The notes: generated by a model from the sequence alone, not told the origin. A stretch of DNA of 64,000 nucleotides from Roseobacter sp. (GCA_002731875.1 PCCY01000021.1:866509-930508); one strand, 5' to 3'. Shown: positions 1-9,613, counted from the first letter of the stretch. Translations and numbers: made by a program.

Positions 1-2115
1 GCGCGGGCTTTCGGGGTGGATGTCGAAGAGATCGACCCCAGTGGAATCAAAGCCCGCTATCCCCATCTAAACACCGACGGCGTTACCGGTGGGGTTTATC
101 TTGGCAAGGATGGGCAGGGGGATCCGGCCAATATCGCGCTTGCATTGGCGAAAGGCGCGCGTCAACGCGGTGCCCAGATTTTCGAGAGGGTCAAAGCCAC
201 CCAGGCGCTGCGCACAGGCCGCCGGTTAACAGGTATCGCCTACGAATCAGAGTCCGGTGAGGAGGGCGCGATTACTTGCGACCATGTCGTGAATTGCGCT
301 GGCATGTGGGGGCATCAGGTCGGTCGCATGTTGAACACCAACGTGCCTTTGCAGGCATGTGAACACTTCTACATCGTGTCCGAACCGATAGCGGGGCTGG
401 AACAGCTTCCGGTTCTGAGGGTCCCCGATGAATGCGCTTACTATAAATACGATGCGGGCAAGATCATGCTGGGAGCGTTTGAACCTGTATCAAAGCCATG
501 GGGCATGTCGGGCATTCCCGAAAGCTTTGAATTTGATCAGCTTCCCGAAGATTTCGACCACTTCGAACCCATTCTGGAAGCGGCGGTGCACCGGATGCCA
601 ATGCTGGCGGACGCCGGAATCCATACATTTTTTAACGGGCCGGAAAGCTTTACCCCCGACGATGCGTACCATCTGGGGCTTTCCCCCGAGATGGATAATG
701 TTTGGGTCGCCGCAGGGTTCAATTCTATCGGGATACAATCCGCCGGCGGTGCGGGGATGGCGTTGGCCCAGTGGATGGAGGATGGTGCCAAACCATTTGA
801 TTTGGGCGATGTGGATATTTCGCGCATGCAGCCGTTTCAGGCCAATAAGTCTTATCTGGTGGAACGCTCAAGGGAAACGCTTGGCCTGCTTTATGCGGAT
901 CACTACCCGTTCCGCCAAAAAGTCACCGCGCGGGGTATTCGCCGCTCACCGTTCCATGCGCAGCTTCTGGAGAGCGGGGCAGTCATGGGGGAACTTGCAG
1001 GCTGGGAAAGGGCGAACTGGTTCAGTAAGCCGGGCCAGGACGGGTCGTATCGCTACAGTTGGAAGCGGCAGAACTTTTTTGGCAATGTCGCCGATGAACT
1101 GGCTGCAATCCGCACGAATGTCGGGATGTATGACATGTCGTCGTTTGGCAAAATCCGTGTCGAGGGGCGCGATGCCACAGCGTTTTTGAACCATGTCGGC
1201 GGGGGGCAGTACGATGTCCCCGTGGGTAAGATTGTCTATACCCAGTTCTTGAATGAACGCGCAGGGATAGAGGCCGACGTGACCGTCACCCGCCTGTCAG
1301 AGACAGCATATCTTGTGGTCACGCCAGCGGCCACCCGTCTGGCGGATGAAACCTGGATGCGACGGCATCAGGGCGACTTCAACGTCGTCATCACCGATGT
1401 AACCCCGGCCGAGGGTGTTTTGGCCGTCATGGGCCCGAACGCCCGAAAGCTGTTGCAGGCAGTTTCGCCGAATGATTTCACCAACGCAACCAACCCGTTT
1501 GGCACAGCACAAGAGATCGAGTTGGGCATGGGGTTGGCGCGGGTGCACCGGGTGACCTATGTCGGCGAACTGGGTTGGGAGATTTACGTAAGCACCGATA
1601 TGGCGGCACATGCCTTTGAAACACTCATGTCAGCGGGGCAGAATATCGGGTTGAAGCTGTGTGGCATGCATATGATGGACAGCGCGCGGATAGAAAAAGG
1701 CTTTCGGCATTTTGGTCACGACATCACCAGCGAAGACCACATACTGGAGGCCGGCCTGGGGTTTGCCGTGAAAACTGACAAACCGACATTTATTGGGCGC
1801 GACGCGGTGCTGCGCAAGCGCGAGACCGGTCTGACAAAACGGTTGGTGCAGTTCAAACTGACTGATCCAGAGCCGATGCTCTATCACAATGAACCGATCT
1901 TGAGAGATGGCGAAATCGTTGGTTTCCTGACGTCGGGTGCATACGGGCATCACTTGGGGGCCGCGATCGGCATGGGCTACGTGCCTTGCGCCGAACAAAG
2001 CGCGGCAGATGTCCTGGCCTCGCGCTTCGAGATCGACGTTGCGGGCACGCGTGTCCCCGCCGAAGTATCGCTGAAACCCATGTACGACCCTGCTGCGGAA
2101 AGAGTGAAAGTTTAA
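1..2115 (+). CDS. FAD-dependent oxidoreductase with GcvT domain (dimethylglycine/sarcosine dehydrogenase-like), 5' partial
   Basis: The reading frame is open from base 1, so the start lies outside the window and the GTG at 16 is not the real start. The visible 704 residues comprise the second half of a DAO-type FAD domain (NCAGMWG motif near residue 100), the middle linker domain and a C-terminal aminomethyltransferase (GcvT) region with GELGWEI and a GcvT C-terminal barrel. Complete family members run about 800-815 residues, so roughly the first 100, including the dinucleotide-binding glycines, are missing. Such enzymes demethylate dimethylglycine or sarcosine and pass the one-carbon unit to folate. 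The exact substrate cannot be told from sequence. Confidence 0.9.
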   Translation, partial: ARAFGVDVEEIDPSGIKARYPHLNTDGVTGGVYLGKDGQGDPANIALALAKGARQRGAQIFERVKATQALRTGRRLTGIAYESESGEEGAITCDHVVNCAGMWGHQVGRMLNTNVPLQACEHFYIVSEPIAGLEQLPVLRVPDECAYYKYDAGKIMLGAFEPVSKPWGMSGIPESFEFDQLPEDFDHFEPILEAAVHRMPMLADAGIHTFFNGPESFTPDDAYHLGLSPEMDNVWVAAGFNSIGIQSAGGAGMALAQWMEDGAKPFDLGDVDISRMQPFQANKSYLVERSRETLGLLYADHYPFRQKVTARGIRRSPFHAQLLESGAVMGELAGWERANWFSKPGQDGSYRYSWKRQNFFGNVADELAAIRTNVGMYDMSSFGKIRVEGRDATAFLNHVGGGQYDVPVGKIVYTQFLNERAGIEADVTVTRLSETAYLVVTPAATRLADETWMRRHQGDFNVVITDVTPAEGVLAVMGPNARKLLQAVSPNDFTNATNPFGTAQEIELGMGLARVHRVTYVGELGWEIYVSTDMAAHAFETLMSAGQNIGLKLCGMHMMDSARIEKGFRHFGHDITSEDHILEAGLGFAVKTDKPTFIGRDAVLRKRETGLTKRLVQFKLTDPEPMLYHNEPILRDGEIVGFLTSGAYGHHLGAAIGMGYVPCAEQSAADVLASRFEIDVAGTRVPAEVSLKPMYDPAAERVKV

Positions 2116-2166
2116 TACTGGTAGGTTGCTCGTAACACGGCTAAGCACCGCGCAAGGAGTAAGCCC

Positions 2167-3099
2167 ATGCGCAACCCAGATACGTTGTCCGCAGGTCAGA
2201 CAACCCCGAATGAGGACACGCCGGAAGGTCTTGCGTTTGCTATAGGGGCCTACGGCCTTTGGGGTTTTCTACCGCTGTACATGAAAGCGATTGACCATAT
2301 TCCGGCGGCGGAAATCGTCGTGCACCGGATCATCTGGTCGGTCCCCGTCGGTGCGATGGTTCTGCTCATGCTCGGGCGCACCGCGACCCTGCGCGAGGCA
2401 TTCCGTTCGCCGCGCACCTTGCTTATGGGGTGCGTCACAGCGTCGTTGATCTCGGTGAATTGGGGAATTTACATCTGGGCGGTCAATTCGGGCCACGCGC
2501 TGGATGCAGCTCTCGGCTATTATATAAATCCGTTGTTCAGCATTCTTCTCGGGGCGCTGCTGCTTGGCGAACGCATGGAGCGTTTGCAGGTAGCGGCGGT
2601 CGCTCTTGCAGCGGTCGCGGTGGGAATTCTGACGATCGAATCCGGTCGGCTTCCCTGGGTGGCCTTGAGCCTGACCTTCACGTTTGGTCTTTACGCGCTC
2701 GCCAAGAAGCGCTTGCCGATTGGGCCAAATCAGGGGTTTCTGCTTGAGGTGTTGATCTTGCTCGCCCCGGCCTTGGCATATCTGGGCTATCTGGTTGTGT
2801 CCGGGCAGAACCACTTTGGTGTCGGCGTGCCGTTTGACACATGGATGTTGGTGGGCTGCGGGGTGGTAACGGCGGTGCCCTTGATCTTTTATGCCAACGG
2901 GGCAAAACGCCTGCGGTTGTCGACTATCGGAATATTGCAATATATTGCCCCCACGATGATCTTCCTGAACGCGGTACTGGTCTTTGGTGAACCTTTCGGG
3001 CGCTCACGGATGATAGCATTTCCGCTAATTTGGGGCGCGTTGGTGATCTATTCGATTTCGCTGTTCAGGCAAATGCGGCGTCGATCGCCGGCGCAATAA
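2167..3099 (+). CDS. rarD: EamA-family transporter RarD
   Basis: This 310-residue polytopic membrane protein contains about ten hydrophobic segments and opens with the RarD-type GAYGLWGFLPLYMKA stretch at residues 26-40. RarD belongs to the drug/metabolite transporter superfamily, and its physiological substrate is not established (the name comes from chloramphenicol sensitivity). AAGGAG lies eight bases before the ATG and supports this start. The gene follows the FAD/GcvT gene by 51 bases, so they may be co-transcribed, but no functional link is evident. It converges on the NTF2-like gene downstream. Confidence 0.85.
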   Translation: MRNPDTLSAGQTTPNEDTPEGLAFAIGAYGLWGFLPLYMKAIDHIPAAEIVVHRIIWSVPVGAMVLLMLGRTATLREAFRSPRTLLMGCVTASLISVNWGIYIWAVNSGHALDAALGYYINPLFSILLGALLLGERMERLQVAAVALAAVAVGILTIESGRLPWVALSLTFTFGLYALAKKRLPIGPNQGFLLEVLILLAPALAYLGYLVVSGQNHFGVGVPFDTWMLVGCGVVTAVPLIFYANGAKRLRLSTIGILQYIAPTMIFLNAVLVFGEPFGRSRMIAFPLIWGALVIYSISLFRQMRRRSPAQ

Positions 3100-3130
3100 T
3101 GACAAGCCTGGTCCGGGTCCCCGCATCGCA

Positions 3131-3547
3131 TCAAGACAACGCACCCTTGAATGCGAGAAAACCAGGGTCGTTCATCACCCGCTCATTCATCGCATCGCGT
3201 AGCGCACCTATGGATTTGTGCGGGCGCATGGCCACTTCAAACTGCGAGATAAGGCCATCGTCATCCAAGGTTATCAGATCAACGCCAACCGCGTCCAAAT
3301 CGTTGACTTTGCACTCGAATTCCAGAGCCCAGTCGTTGCCAGACCCCATGATCCTACGGTATCTGAAGTTGCTGAAAACCTGGCCGACGTGGCCCAGTAC
3401 CGCTGCCACGGGTTCACGCCCCGTCCAGGTCTTGTAATAGGTCGGGGGCATAAAGCGCACATCCTCAGCCAATAGCGGAGCGATCTGGTCGGCTTCACCC
3501 TTGGCTACGACGTCGATCATCTTGGTAATAGTGGGGTGCATCATCAA
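3131..3547 (-). CDS. NTF2-like/SnoaL-fold protein
   Basis: The 138-residue product has the pattern of a small NTF2/SnoaL-fold protein: an N-terminal helix (MIDVVAKGEADQIAPLL), a DVRFMPP strand, and alternating strands through WALEFECKV and ISQFEVAMRP. Family members serve as small isomerases, hydrolases or ligand-binding proteins, and no catalytic pair can be assigned here. Two further Met codons follow the first, so the start could shift by one or two residues. It is convergent with rarD and divergent from the RluA gene, so it is probably transcribed alone. Confidence 0.7.
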   Translation of the reverse strand: MMMHPTITKMIDVVAKGEADQIAPLLAEDVRFMPPTYYKTWTGREPVAAVLGHVGQVFSNFRYRRIMGSGNDWALEFECKVNDLDAVGVDLITLDDDGLISQFEVAMRPHKSIGALRDAMNERVMNDPGFLAFKGALS

Positions 3548-3599
3548 TCCTTTGCATCAACTGGCTTGAAAACCCATCCTACATCTGAGAGTCACAGCT

Positions 3600-4247
3600 A
3601 TGGAAACAGAATATTGCCCGCCGCAGGATCCGTTGGTCATCTTGCATGAAGATGCCGAAGTTTTGCTGGTTGATAAACCGGCTGGTTTGCTTTCGGTACC
3701 GGGCAAGGGTCCACATCTGGCGGATTGTCTGATTACACGCGTGCAGACCGTGTTTCCCGATGCACTATTGGTGCACCGGCTGGACCGCGACACCTCGGGT
3801 GTGATGATTTTCGCGCTGACACCTTATGCACAGCGGCATCTGGGGTTGCAGTTCGAAAAGCGGATGACGCGCAAGACCTATGTTGCACGCGTCTGGGGCG
3901 TGCCAGAGCAGAGTTCGGGAACGATCGACTTGCCGCTGATCGTGGACTGGCCCAACCGGCCGCTTCAGATGGTGTGTCACGAAACCGGAAAAGCCGCGCA
4001 GACCGACTGGCGCTTGCTGAAAGACGAAGGCGAAACGGCGCGCGTCCGACTTAGCCCCAGAACGGGGCGCAGTCACCAGTTGCGGGTGCATATGCTAAGT
4101 CTGGGACACCCAATTTTAGGCGACCCGTTTTATGCTTCGGGGCCTGCGCTCGATTACCCCAGAATGATGCTCCATTCAGAAGAGCTGCGGTTCAACCACC
4201 CTCAGGGCGGCCATTCCACCAAGATCCGGTCGAAAGCCCCGTTCTAA
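3600..4247 (+). CDS. RluA-family pseudouridine synthase
   Basis: The protein isomerises uridine to pseudouridine in rRNA or tRNA. It carries the family signature HRLDRDTSG with the catalytic aspartate at residue 62, and RTGRSHQLRVHM near residue 160. At 215 residues, with no N-terminal S4 domain, it matches the compact RluA (23S U746/tRNA U32) type rather than RluC or RluD. The RNA target is inferred from size only. It converges with the aldehyde dehydrogenase gene; a hairpin lies between them at 4299-4318. Confidence 0.88.
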   Translation: METEYCPPQDPLVILHEDAEVLLVDKPAGLLSVPGKGPHLADCLITRVQTVFPDALLVHRLDRDTSGVMIFALTPYAQRHLGLQFEKRMTRKTYVARVWGVPEQSSGTIDLPLIVDWPNRPLQMVCHETGKAAQTDWRLLKDEGETARVRLSPRTGRSHQLRVHMLSLGHPILGDPFYASGPALDYPRMMLHSEELRFNHPQGGHSTKIRSKAPF

Positions 4248-4298
4248 GCCTGCGGGCTGGGTGGAAAAGACCACCCCGCCAGGGATGGCCCATTGTTT

Positions 4299-4318
4299 CG
4301 CAACACTCCGGTGTTGCG
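4299..4318. terminator. hairpin between convergent genes, possible bidirectional terminator
   Basis: CGCAACAC (4299-4306) and GTGTTGCG (4311-4318) form an eight-base-pair stem with a four-base loop, 51 bases after the RluA stop and 21 bases beyond the aldehyde dehydrogenase stop. There is no strong T run on either side, so the terminator call is tentative. Confidence 0.4.
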
Positions 4319-4339
4319 CTTCGATAATGTCTGATGCTG

Positions 4340-5779
4340 TTATTCGGCGGCCCAACCAGAGACCGCTTTGATCTCGGTGAAATCCTCGATGCCGTATAGC
4401 CCGCCTTCGCGGCCATTGCCCGATTGCTTCATCCCCCCAAAGGGTGATCCCGCCGCGCGGCCCTGACCGTTCATTTCAACCATGCCGGATCGCAGCTGGC
4501 GCGCCAGCCTATTGCGACGCTCGCCGTCCTGGCTTTGGACATAGTTGGTCAGTCCGTACACTGTATCGTTGGCGATTTGTACGGCCTGTTCTTCGGTGTC
4601 GAACTTCATGATCGACAGCACCGGGCCAAAGATTTCCTCGCGGGCAATGGTCATATCAGGCGTCACATCAGCAAAAACCGTTGGTTTTACAAAGAACCCC
4701 CGGTTCAGCCCGTCGGGGCGACCCGTGCCGCCGGTGACCAGACGCGCACCTTCGTCGATGCCCTTTTGGATCAGGTCCTGGATTTTGTCGAATTGGGTTT
4801 GGTTCACCACGGGGCCGATGTGCCGCCCTTCTTCGGATGCCGGGCCAACAGTCACCTTAGACGCTACGGCACCCGCTTCTTCTACGGTTTTGTCATATAT
4901 GTCTGACTGCACCAACATGCGGCTGGGGGCGTTACACGACTGCCCGGTGTTTTGCATCATATGCAGCACGCCGCGTTTGACCGCCTTATCGTCTGCATCG
5001 CTGAAGATGATGTTCGCGCCCTTGCCACCCAATTCAAGGTGAACTTTCTTCAGGGTGTCCGCCGCCGCCTTCGAAATCAGGGTCCCCGCGCGGGTGGAGC
5101 CGGTAAAACTGATCATATCAACCTCTTTATGAGAGGACAGTTGGCTACCAACGCCGACCCCGTCACCGTTTACCAGGTTAAAGACACCTTTGGGAAAGCC
5201 GGCCTCGTCCATCAGCTCGGCAAAGATCATGGCATCGAGAGGGCTTTCCTCGGATGGCTTCAACACCATCGTGCACCCTGCTACCACTGCCGCACCGACC
5301 TTGAGGGTGATCTGGTTCATTGGCCAGTTCCACGGCGTGATAAGGCCAGCCACACCCACAGCCTCGCGGATGATACGGTCGTTGGGGGCATGGTCGCCCA
5401 AGGGCTGTTCAAACTTGAATTCTTTCGCAGCCTTGATGAAATTGCTCAGATGCCAGGTCCCTGCACCAACCTGTGAAGTCCGGGCCAAATCCATCGGGGC
5501 ACCCATTTCGGTGCTCATCGCTTTGGCCAGGTCTTCTGCACGTGCCTGATAGACCTCAAGCAGCTTTTCCAGCAGTGCAATGCGCTTTTCAGGAGGAGTG
5601 GCCATCCAGCCGGGCAGCGCTGCCTTTGCTGCGGCAACCGCGGCATCGGTATCAGCCTGATCGCCCAAAGAAATTACCGCGCAAGGTTCTTCGGTCGACG
5701 GATCAATGACATGATGATCTTTCGGCGCAGCGGGTGAAACCCATTCGCCATTGATATAGAATTTGCGCTTCTCGAGCAT
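4340..5779 (-). CDS. NAD(P)-dependent aldehyde dehydrogenase
   Basis: This is a complete 479-residue ALDH-superfamily enzyme that oxidises an aldehyde to its acid with NAD(P)+. It shows the PWNWP cofactor-domain motif (149-153), FTGSTRAG (225-232), the general-base glutamate at 249 in LELGGKG, and the catalytic cysteine at 282 in GQSCNAP. The substrate cannot be assigned from these motifs. It stands alone, convergent with the RluA gene and divergent from the peroxiredoxin gene, sharing a 160-base upstream region with it. Confidence 0.92.
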   Translation of the reverse strand: MLEKRKFYINGEWVSPAAPKDHHVIDPSTEEPCAVISLGDQADTDAAVAAAKAALPGWMATPPEKRIALLEKLLEVYQARAEDLAKAMSTEMGAPMDLARTSQVGAGTWHLSNFIKAAKEFKFEQPLGDHAPNDRIIREAVGVAGLITPWNWPMNQITLKVGAAVVAGCTMVLKPSEESPLDAMIFAELMDEAGFPKGVFNLVNGDGVGVGSQLSSHKEVDMISFTGSTRAGTLISKAAADTLKKVHLELGGKGANIIFSDADDKAVKRGVLHMMQNTGQSCNAPSRMLVQSDIYDKTVEEAGAVASKVTVGPASEEGRHIGPVVNQTQFDKIQDLIQKGIDEGARLVTGGTGRPDGLNRGFFVKPTVFADVTPDMTIAREEIFGPVLSIMKFDTEEQAVQIANDTVYGLTNYVQSQDGERRNRLARQLRSGMVEMNGQGRAAGSPFGGMKQSGNGREGGLYGIEDFTEIKAVSGWAAE

Positions 5780-5891
5780 GGAAAACTCCTTTTGTCATGC
5801 AGTGGCGGGGCATTTCCCATCCACGTTGCGCATACCATGGCACCACACCAACTTACCCGCAAGTGAGGGGGTGAAACGGAATGCGCTTACA

Positions 5892-5905
5892 CCTACATAA
5901 GTAGG
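5892..5905. promoter_or_regulatory. short dyad upstream of the peroxiredoxin gene
   Basis: CCTAC (5892-5896) and GTAGG (5901-5905) form an inverted repeat with an ATAA centre, 35 bases before the peroxiredoxin start. Position and symmetry suggest a binding site for a dimeric regulator, but the arms are only five bases and could arise by chance. Confidence 0.25.
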
Positions 5906-5940
5906 GAGCGACAAACTGGAACCTCAATTTGGAGAATAAA

Positions 5941-6594
5941 ATGTCTTTGCGCATAAACGATACGATTCCGGACATGACCGTCGAAACCGATCAGGGATCA
6001 ATCAAACTGCATGATTGGGTTGGCGATGGCTGGGCAATTCTTTTTTCCCACCCCAAGGACTTTACCCCTGTGTGCACGACCGAATTCGGTGCCGTCGCTC
6101 AGTTGGCGGATGAATGGGAAAAACGCGGCACCAAAGTGATGGGCATTTCCGTGGACGGTGTCGAAGAGCACAAAAAGTGGAAAGGCGACATTGAAACGTT
6201 CGGCGGGGCAAAGGCGGGTTTTCCGATCATCGCCGATGATGACTTGAAAGTCGCCAAGGCGTTTGATATGCTTCCAGCCGAAGCTTACTTGCCGGATGGG
6301 CGCACGCCGAATGACAGCGCGACAGTACGTGCCGTATTCATCATCGGCCCGGACAAAAAGCTAAAGCTATCGATGACGTATCCGATGACCGTCGGTCGCA
6401 ACTTTGCCGAAGTGCTGCGTGCCCTCGACGGCTTGCAGATGTCGTCGGGCAAGGGTGTCGCGACACCGGCCAACTGGAACGTGGGGGACGACGTGATTAT
6501 CCCCGCGACGCTGTCTGACGATGACGCCAAGGCCAAGTTTGGCGATTTCAACAAAATTCTGCCGTACCTGCGGACGACCAAAGCCCCGAAATAG
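5941..6594 (+). CDS. 1-Cys-type peroxiredoxin (Prx6/AhpC-TSA family)
   Basis: The 217-residue protein reduces hydrogen peroxide and organic hydroperoxides. The peroxidatic cysteine is Cys45 in the motif DFTPVCTTE, and the protein carries the long C-terminal domain of the Prx6 subfamily (PEAYLPDGRTPND-like region, then TPANW near residue 180). The start is the ATG at 5941 because GGAG precedes it at 5931-5934; an upstream TTG in frame would lie within that ribosome-binding site. It overlaps no neighbour but ends seven bases from the convergent glycosyltransferase gene. Confidence 0.93.
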   Translation: MSLRINDTIPDMTVETDQGSIKLHDWVGDGWAILFSHPKDFTPVCTTEFGAVAQLADEWEKRGTKVMGISVDGVEEHKKWKGDIETFGGAKAGFPIIADDDLKVAKAFDMLPAEAYLPDGRTPNDSATVRAVFIIGPDKKLKLSMTYPMTVGRNFAEVLRALDGLQMSSGKGVATPANWNVGDDVIIPATLSDDDAKAKFGDFNKILPYLRTTKAPK

Positions 6595-6601
6595 GGCGGT
6601 G

Positions 6602-7318
6602 TCAGGCGCGCTGCGGTAGCATAGCGACTTGCGCGCGGTACCACCCACGGTTCAATTCCCGCATCAGTTTGCCGCTGGTGCGGGTTTTTTGTTGGATGGT
6701 CGAACCGCCGATTCGATGCGCGATCTCGCTCAGTCCGTTCGGCAGCAGGGCATGCAGCTTTTGTCCGGTGACCCAATGCATCTGCAACCACGTATCAACA
6801 GGTCGATCTATCTGCTCGGACCCCTGCAACAGCCGTTTTGCAGCCTCGCGCCCCACCACCTGACAGCAGCATTGCAACCCGATCACGCGCGGCAGAATAA
6901 GCGCCATCTCGCCATCTGTGGCAATAACCTTCGCCGGTTTCTCGCGGCGTTTGGGGGGCAGACGCAGATACATGTCTGGCGTCATGTGATCGGCGATCAT
7001 TGCCCTGGCGCGGGTCATCTCGGGTGATGACACAGCAAGATCATCTTCGGCGATCATCGCATAATCCCAACCCTGATCGACGATCATGCGCCAGCATTTG
7101 CGGTGGCTTTGAAAAACGCCAATTTCCGCGGGGGTCAGGGGAAAGGGATAGGCCGGGCTATGAAGGTTTCCCGCATGGGTCTTGATACCCGCAACTTGCG
7201 CGGGGTCGCGACCGTTGACTGCTTCGACGACCTGCGCATCCGGCAGATCTTGCAGCAACCGCGCGACGTTGGGACGGCGCGCGGCGCTGGAGGACATATG
7301 GATGATCAAAGAGTTCAT
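6602..7318 (-). CDS. glycosyltransferase family 25 (LPS/LOS type)
   Basis: The 238-residue product matches GT25 enzymes, which add sugars (classically galactose) to lipopolysaccharide. It begins with a short strand followed by SSSAARRP, has GVFQSHRKCWRMI, and an acidic EDDL motif near residue 90 expected to bind the metal-nucleotide sugar. No other cell-envelope glycosylation genes are nearby. It lies 43 bases downstream of tupA on the same strand, so read-through from the tungstate operon is possible without implying a shared role. Confidence 0.8.
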   Translation of the reverse strand: MNSLIIHMSSSAARRPNVARLLQDLPDAQVVEAVNGRDPAQVAGIKTHAGNLHSPAYPFPLTPAEIGVFQSHRKCWRMIVDQGWDYAMIAEDDLAVSSPEMTRARAMIADHMTPDMYLRLPPKRREKPAKVIATDGEMALILPRVIGLQCCCQVVGREAAKRLLQGSEQIDRPVDTWLQMHWVTGQKLHALLPNGLSEIAHRIGGSTIQQKTRTSGKLMRELNRGWYRAQVAMLPQRA

Positions 7319-7361
7319 GACGTCTGATATCCTGTCCTGTCAGGCTTTCAAACCTGCTTGA

Positions 7362-8162
7362 TCACTGTTCGGCGTTGAAGGTGAACAGCTTTTCGCCATT
7401 GATCGTATAGCTGTTAATCAGCTCTTTTGCCCGGTCGCTTACCAGCCAGGTTTCAAGCTTGGCCGCTGCTTCCTTGTTGATATGCGTAAAGTTTTCGGGG
7501 TTAACCGGGATATAGGCATACTGGTTGAACAGCACCTTATCGCCAGCAAACAGCAGAGCCAAATCAGCCTTGTTGGCAAAATTCAGCCAGCTTGCACGAT
7601 CGGACATGATATACGCATCAAGCCCTGCGGCGGTATTCAGGCTTGCTCCCATCCCTGCACCAACGGCCTTGTACCAGTCTCCGAACGCCTTGGGGTCCAG
7701 ATCGGCGGTCGCCCAAAGCGCCAGTTCCTTTTTATGCGTTCCGCTATCGTCCCCACGGCTGACAAACGGTGCCTTGGCGGTCGCGATCATCTCAAACGCC
7801 TGCTTGGCGGTCTTTGCACCTGCGATGGCGGCGGGATCGCTGCTAGGCCCGATCAGCACAAAATCATTGTACATGATTTCACGGCGATGGGTGCCATACC
7901 CCTTGGCCACGAACGCTTCTTCGGCTTTCTTTGAGTGCACCAGAATAGCATCGACATCCCCGGCTTCCCCCAAGCGCAAGGCTTGGCCGGTACCGACGAT
8001 CAACAGCTGAACATCTAGGTCCAGGTCCTGCTTGATCGCCGGTAATAACACCTCGGACAGGCCCGAATTGTTGAATGAAGTTGTGACCGCCATTTTCATT
8101 GTGTCGGCCTGTACCGCAGTGGCACCTATCGCAATGGCAAGAGCTGTTAGCAGGGATTTCAT
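7362..8162 (-). CDS. tupA: tungstate ABC transporter substrate-binding protein
   Basis: The 266-residue periplasmic protein has a signal peptide (residues 1-19, cleavage after VQA) and then TupA-family signatures: TTSFNNSGL, GTGQALRLGEAGDVD, LVHSKKAEE and MYNDFVLIGP. TupA proteins bind tungstate with high selectivity over molybdate. Its start overlaps the tupC stop by four bases, implying translational coupling. It is the last gene of tupB-tupC-tupA. The operon sits immediately downstream of, and on the same strand as, a formate dehydrogenase gene set, suggesting that the metal is destined for that enzyme. A role in molybdate uptake is less likely but not excluded. Confidence 0.9.
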   Translation of the reverse strand: MKSLLTALAIAIGATAVQADTMKMAVTTSFNNSGLSEVLLPAIKQDLDLDVQLLIVGTGQALRLGEAGDVDAILVHSKKAEEAFVAKGYGTHRREIMYNDFVLIGPSSDPAAIAGAKTAKQAFEMIATAKAPFVSRGDDSGTHKKELALWATADLDPKAFGDWYKAVGAGMGASLNTAAGLDAYIMSDRASWLNFANKADLALLFAGDKVLFNQYAYIPVNPENFTHINKEAAAKLETWLVSDRAKELINSYTINGEKLFTFNAEQ

Positions 8163-8875
8163 ACCAAAATGTCTCCGTTCAGGAAGGATTTGAATTCCGA
8201 GGTCAGAGGGGCATCAAACGTCTGGGGTGCCGGTCCTTCTTCGTGAATACGACCATTAAACAGAAAGAGTATTTCAGTTGCAAGACGACGCGCCTGTCCT
8301 AGATCATGGGTCGCCATCACAATACGGGTACCGTTACGGTGGGCGGCTTGCAGCAGTGCTTCGATATCTTTCACCGAACGACCGTCAAGATTTGAACACG
8401 GCTCATCCAGAAACAGGATTTCAGGGTCGCGTATCAAAGCGCGGGCCAGTGCCAGCTTTTGCTTTTCCCCTCCCGACAGGCGGGTAGCCGGCCGGTGAAG
8501 CGCGTCGGTCAGACCAATGCGTTCGGCCCAAGTCTCGATCGCGTGATCCATTCGATCTTTAGGGTAGGACAGAATACTCAGCGGATAGGCGAGGTTGGCG
8601 CGGACTGATCGGCGTAACATCACCGGGCTTTGGAACACGTAGGCCTGCTTGGTGCGGGCCACGGTGTCGGAAGCCGACCAGGTGATGGTACCGGTATCCA
8701 GTCTCTCCAGCCCGTGCAAAGCCTTGAGCAACGTCGTTTTGCCCGCACCGTTCGGACCCAACAGGATGGTGAAGCCAGATGTACCCAGGGTCAGGTCAAT
8801 TGGCCCCAAAAGGCTTTTCCGCCCCTTCGAAATGCTGACCCCGCGCATTTCCACAGGCAGTACGGTGGTCACCAT
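8159..8875 (-). CDS. tupC: tungstate ABC transporter ATP-binding protein
   Basis: This 238-residue ATPase energises tungstate import. It has Walker A GPNGAGKTT (residues 40-48), the ABC signature LSGGEKQ, Walker B ILFLDEP, and the switch histidine in ATHDLGQ. There is no C-terminal molybdate-binding (TOBE/Mop) domain of the kind seen in ModC, which fits the shorter TupC type. It overlaps tupB by seven bases upstream and tupA by four bases downstream. Confidence 0.9.
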   Translation of the reverse strand: MVTTVLPVEMRGVSISKGRKSLLGPIDLTLGTSGFTILLGPNGAGKTTLLKALHGLERLDTGTITWSASDTVARTKQAYVFQSPVMLRRSVRANLAYPLSILSYPKDRMDHAIETWAERIGLTDALHRPATRLSGGEKQKLALARALIRDPEILFLDEPCSNLDGRSVKDIEALLQAAHRNGTRIVMATHDLGQARRLATEILFLFNGRIHEEGPAPQTFDAPLTSEFKSFLNGDILV

Positions 8876-9573
8876 CTACCTCTCCTTTCCGTGCGGGAAA
8901 GGGCATGAATGATCAGGTTCACAGAAAGCGCCAGACCGATCAGGACAAATCCCAACCCCAGGGCCAAGGCAAAGTCTCCCTTGCCGGTTTCAAGCGCGAT
9001 AGCAGTGGTAAGCACCCGCGTGGCATGGTCAATATTGCCACCCACGATCATAATCGCGCCGACCTCGCCTATGGCGCGGCCAAAGCCCGCCAATGCAGCG
9101 GTGAGCAGTGCGCGCCGCCCATCGGTGATCAATGTCAGGATACGGCGCATCGGCGTCGTGTTCAGCGATATAAGCAGATCGTGATATTCCGCCCAGAGGT
9201 CGCGCATGGCCTGGTGGGTGATGGACGCGATCAATGGTGTGATAATGACCACCTGTGCAATGATCATTGCAGTGGGGGTGAACAACAGACCGAAAACGCC
9301 GAACGGTCCTGCGCGTGATAACAGCAGATAGACGATCAGGCCGACAACCACCGGGGGAAGGCCCATCATGGCATTGAGCACAGCGATCGCAGTCCGGCGG
9401 AACCGGAACCGGCGGATGGCCAGCCAGGTCCCCAGGGGCAGGGCAATGAACGACGCGATGAATAAAGCTGACAGGCTGACCTGAAGGGATCGCATTGTGA
9501 TCTCGATCAGGTCGGCATCGCCGGTCGCGATGAGCCAGAATGCAGAAGTGAGCCCTGCCCAGATGTCATTCAT
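8869..9573 (-). CDS. tupB: tungstate ABC transporter permease
   Basis: The 234-residue membrane protein forms the transport channel. It has about five hydrophobic segments and the permease-ATPase contact loop AIGEVGAIMIVGGNI near residue 170. It is the first tup gene in transcription order and starts 40 bases after the stop of a 42-residue membrane peptide that separates it from the formate dehydrogenase gamma gene. No promoter is obvious, so transcription may run through from the dehydrogenase genes. Confidence 0.9.
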   Translation of the reverse strand: MNDIWAGLTSAFWLIATGDADLIEITMRSLQVSLSALFIASFIALPLGTWLAIRRFRFRRTAIAVLNAMMGLPPVVVGLIVYLLLSRAGPFGVFGLLFTPTAMIIAQVVIITPLIASITHQAMRDLWAEYHDLLISLNTTPMRRILTLITDGRRALLTAALAGFGRAIGEVGAIMIVGGNIDHATRVLTTAIALETGKGDFALALGLGFVLIGLALSVNLIIHALSRTERRGRW

Positions 9574-9613
9574 CGGGCAGGTCGCAGGTTTGGATACTCA
9601 TTATTTACTGTCT

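Noticed and set aside
6650..6700. GGTTCAATTCC near a GC hairpin and T run, resembling a tRNA T-arm with terminator
   Set aside because: No acceptor or anticodon stem can be folded around it, and it lies inside the GT25 coding region.
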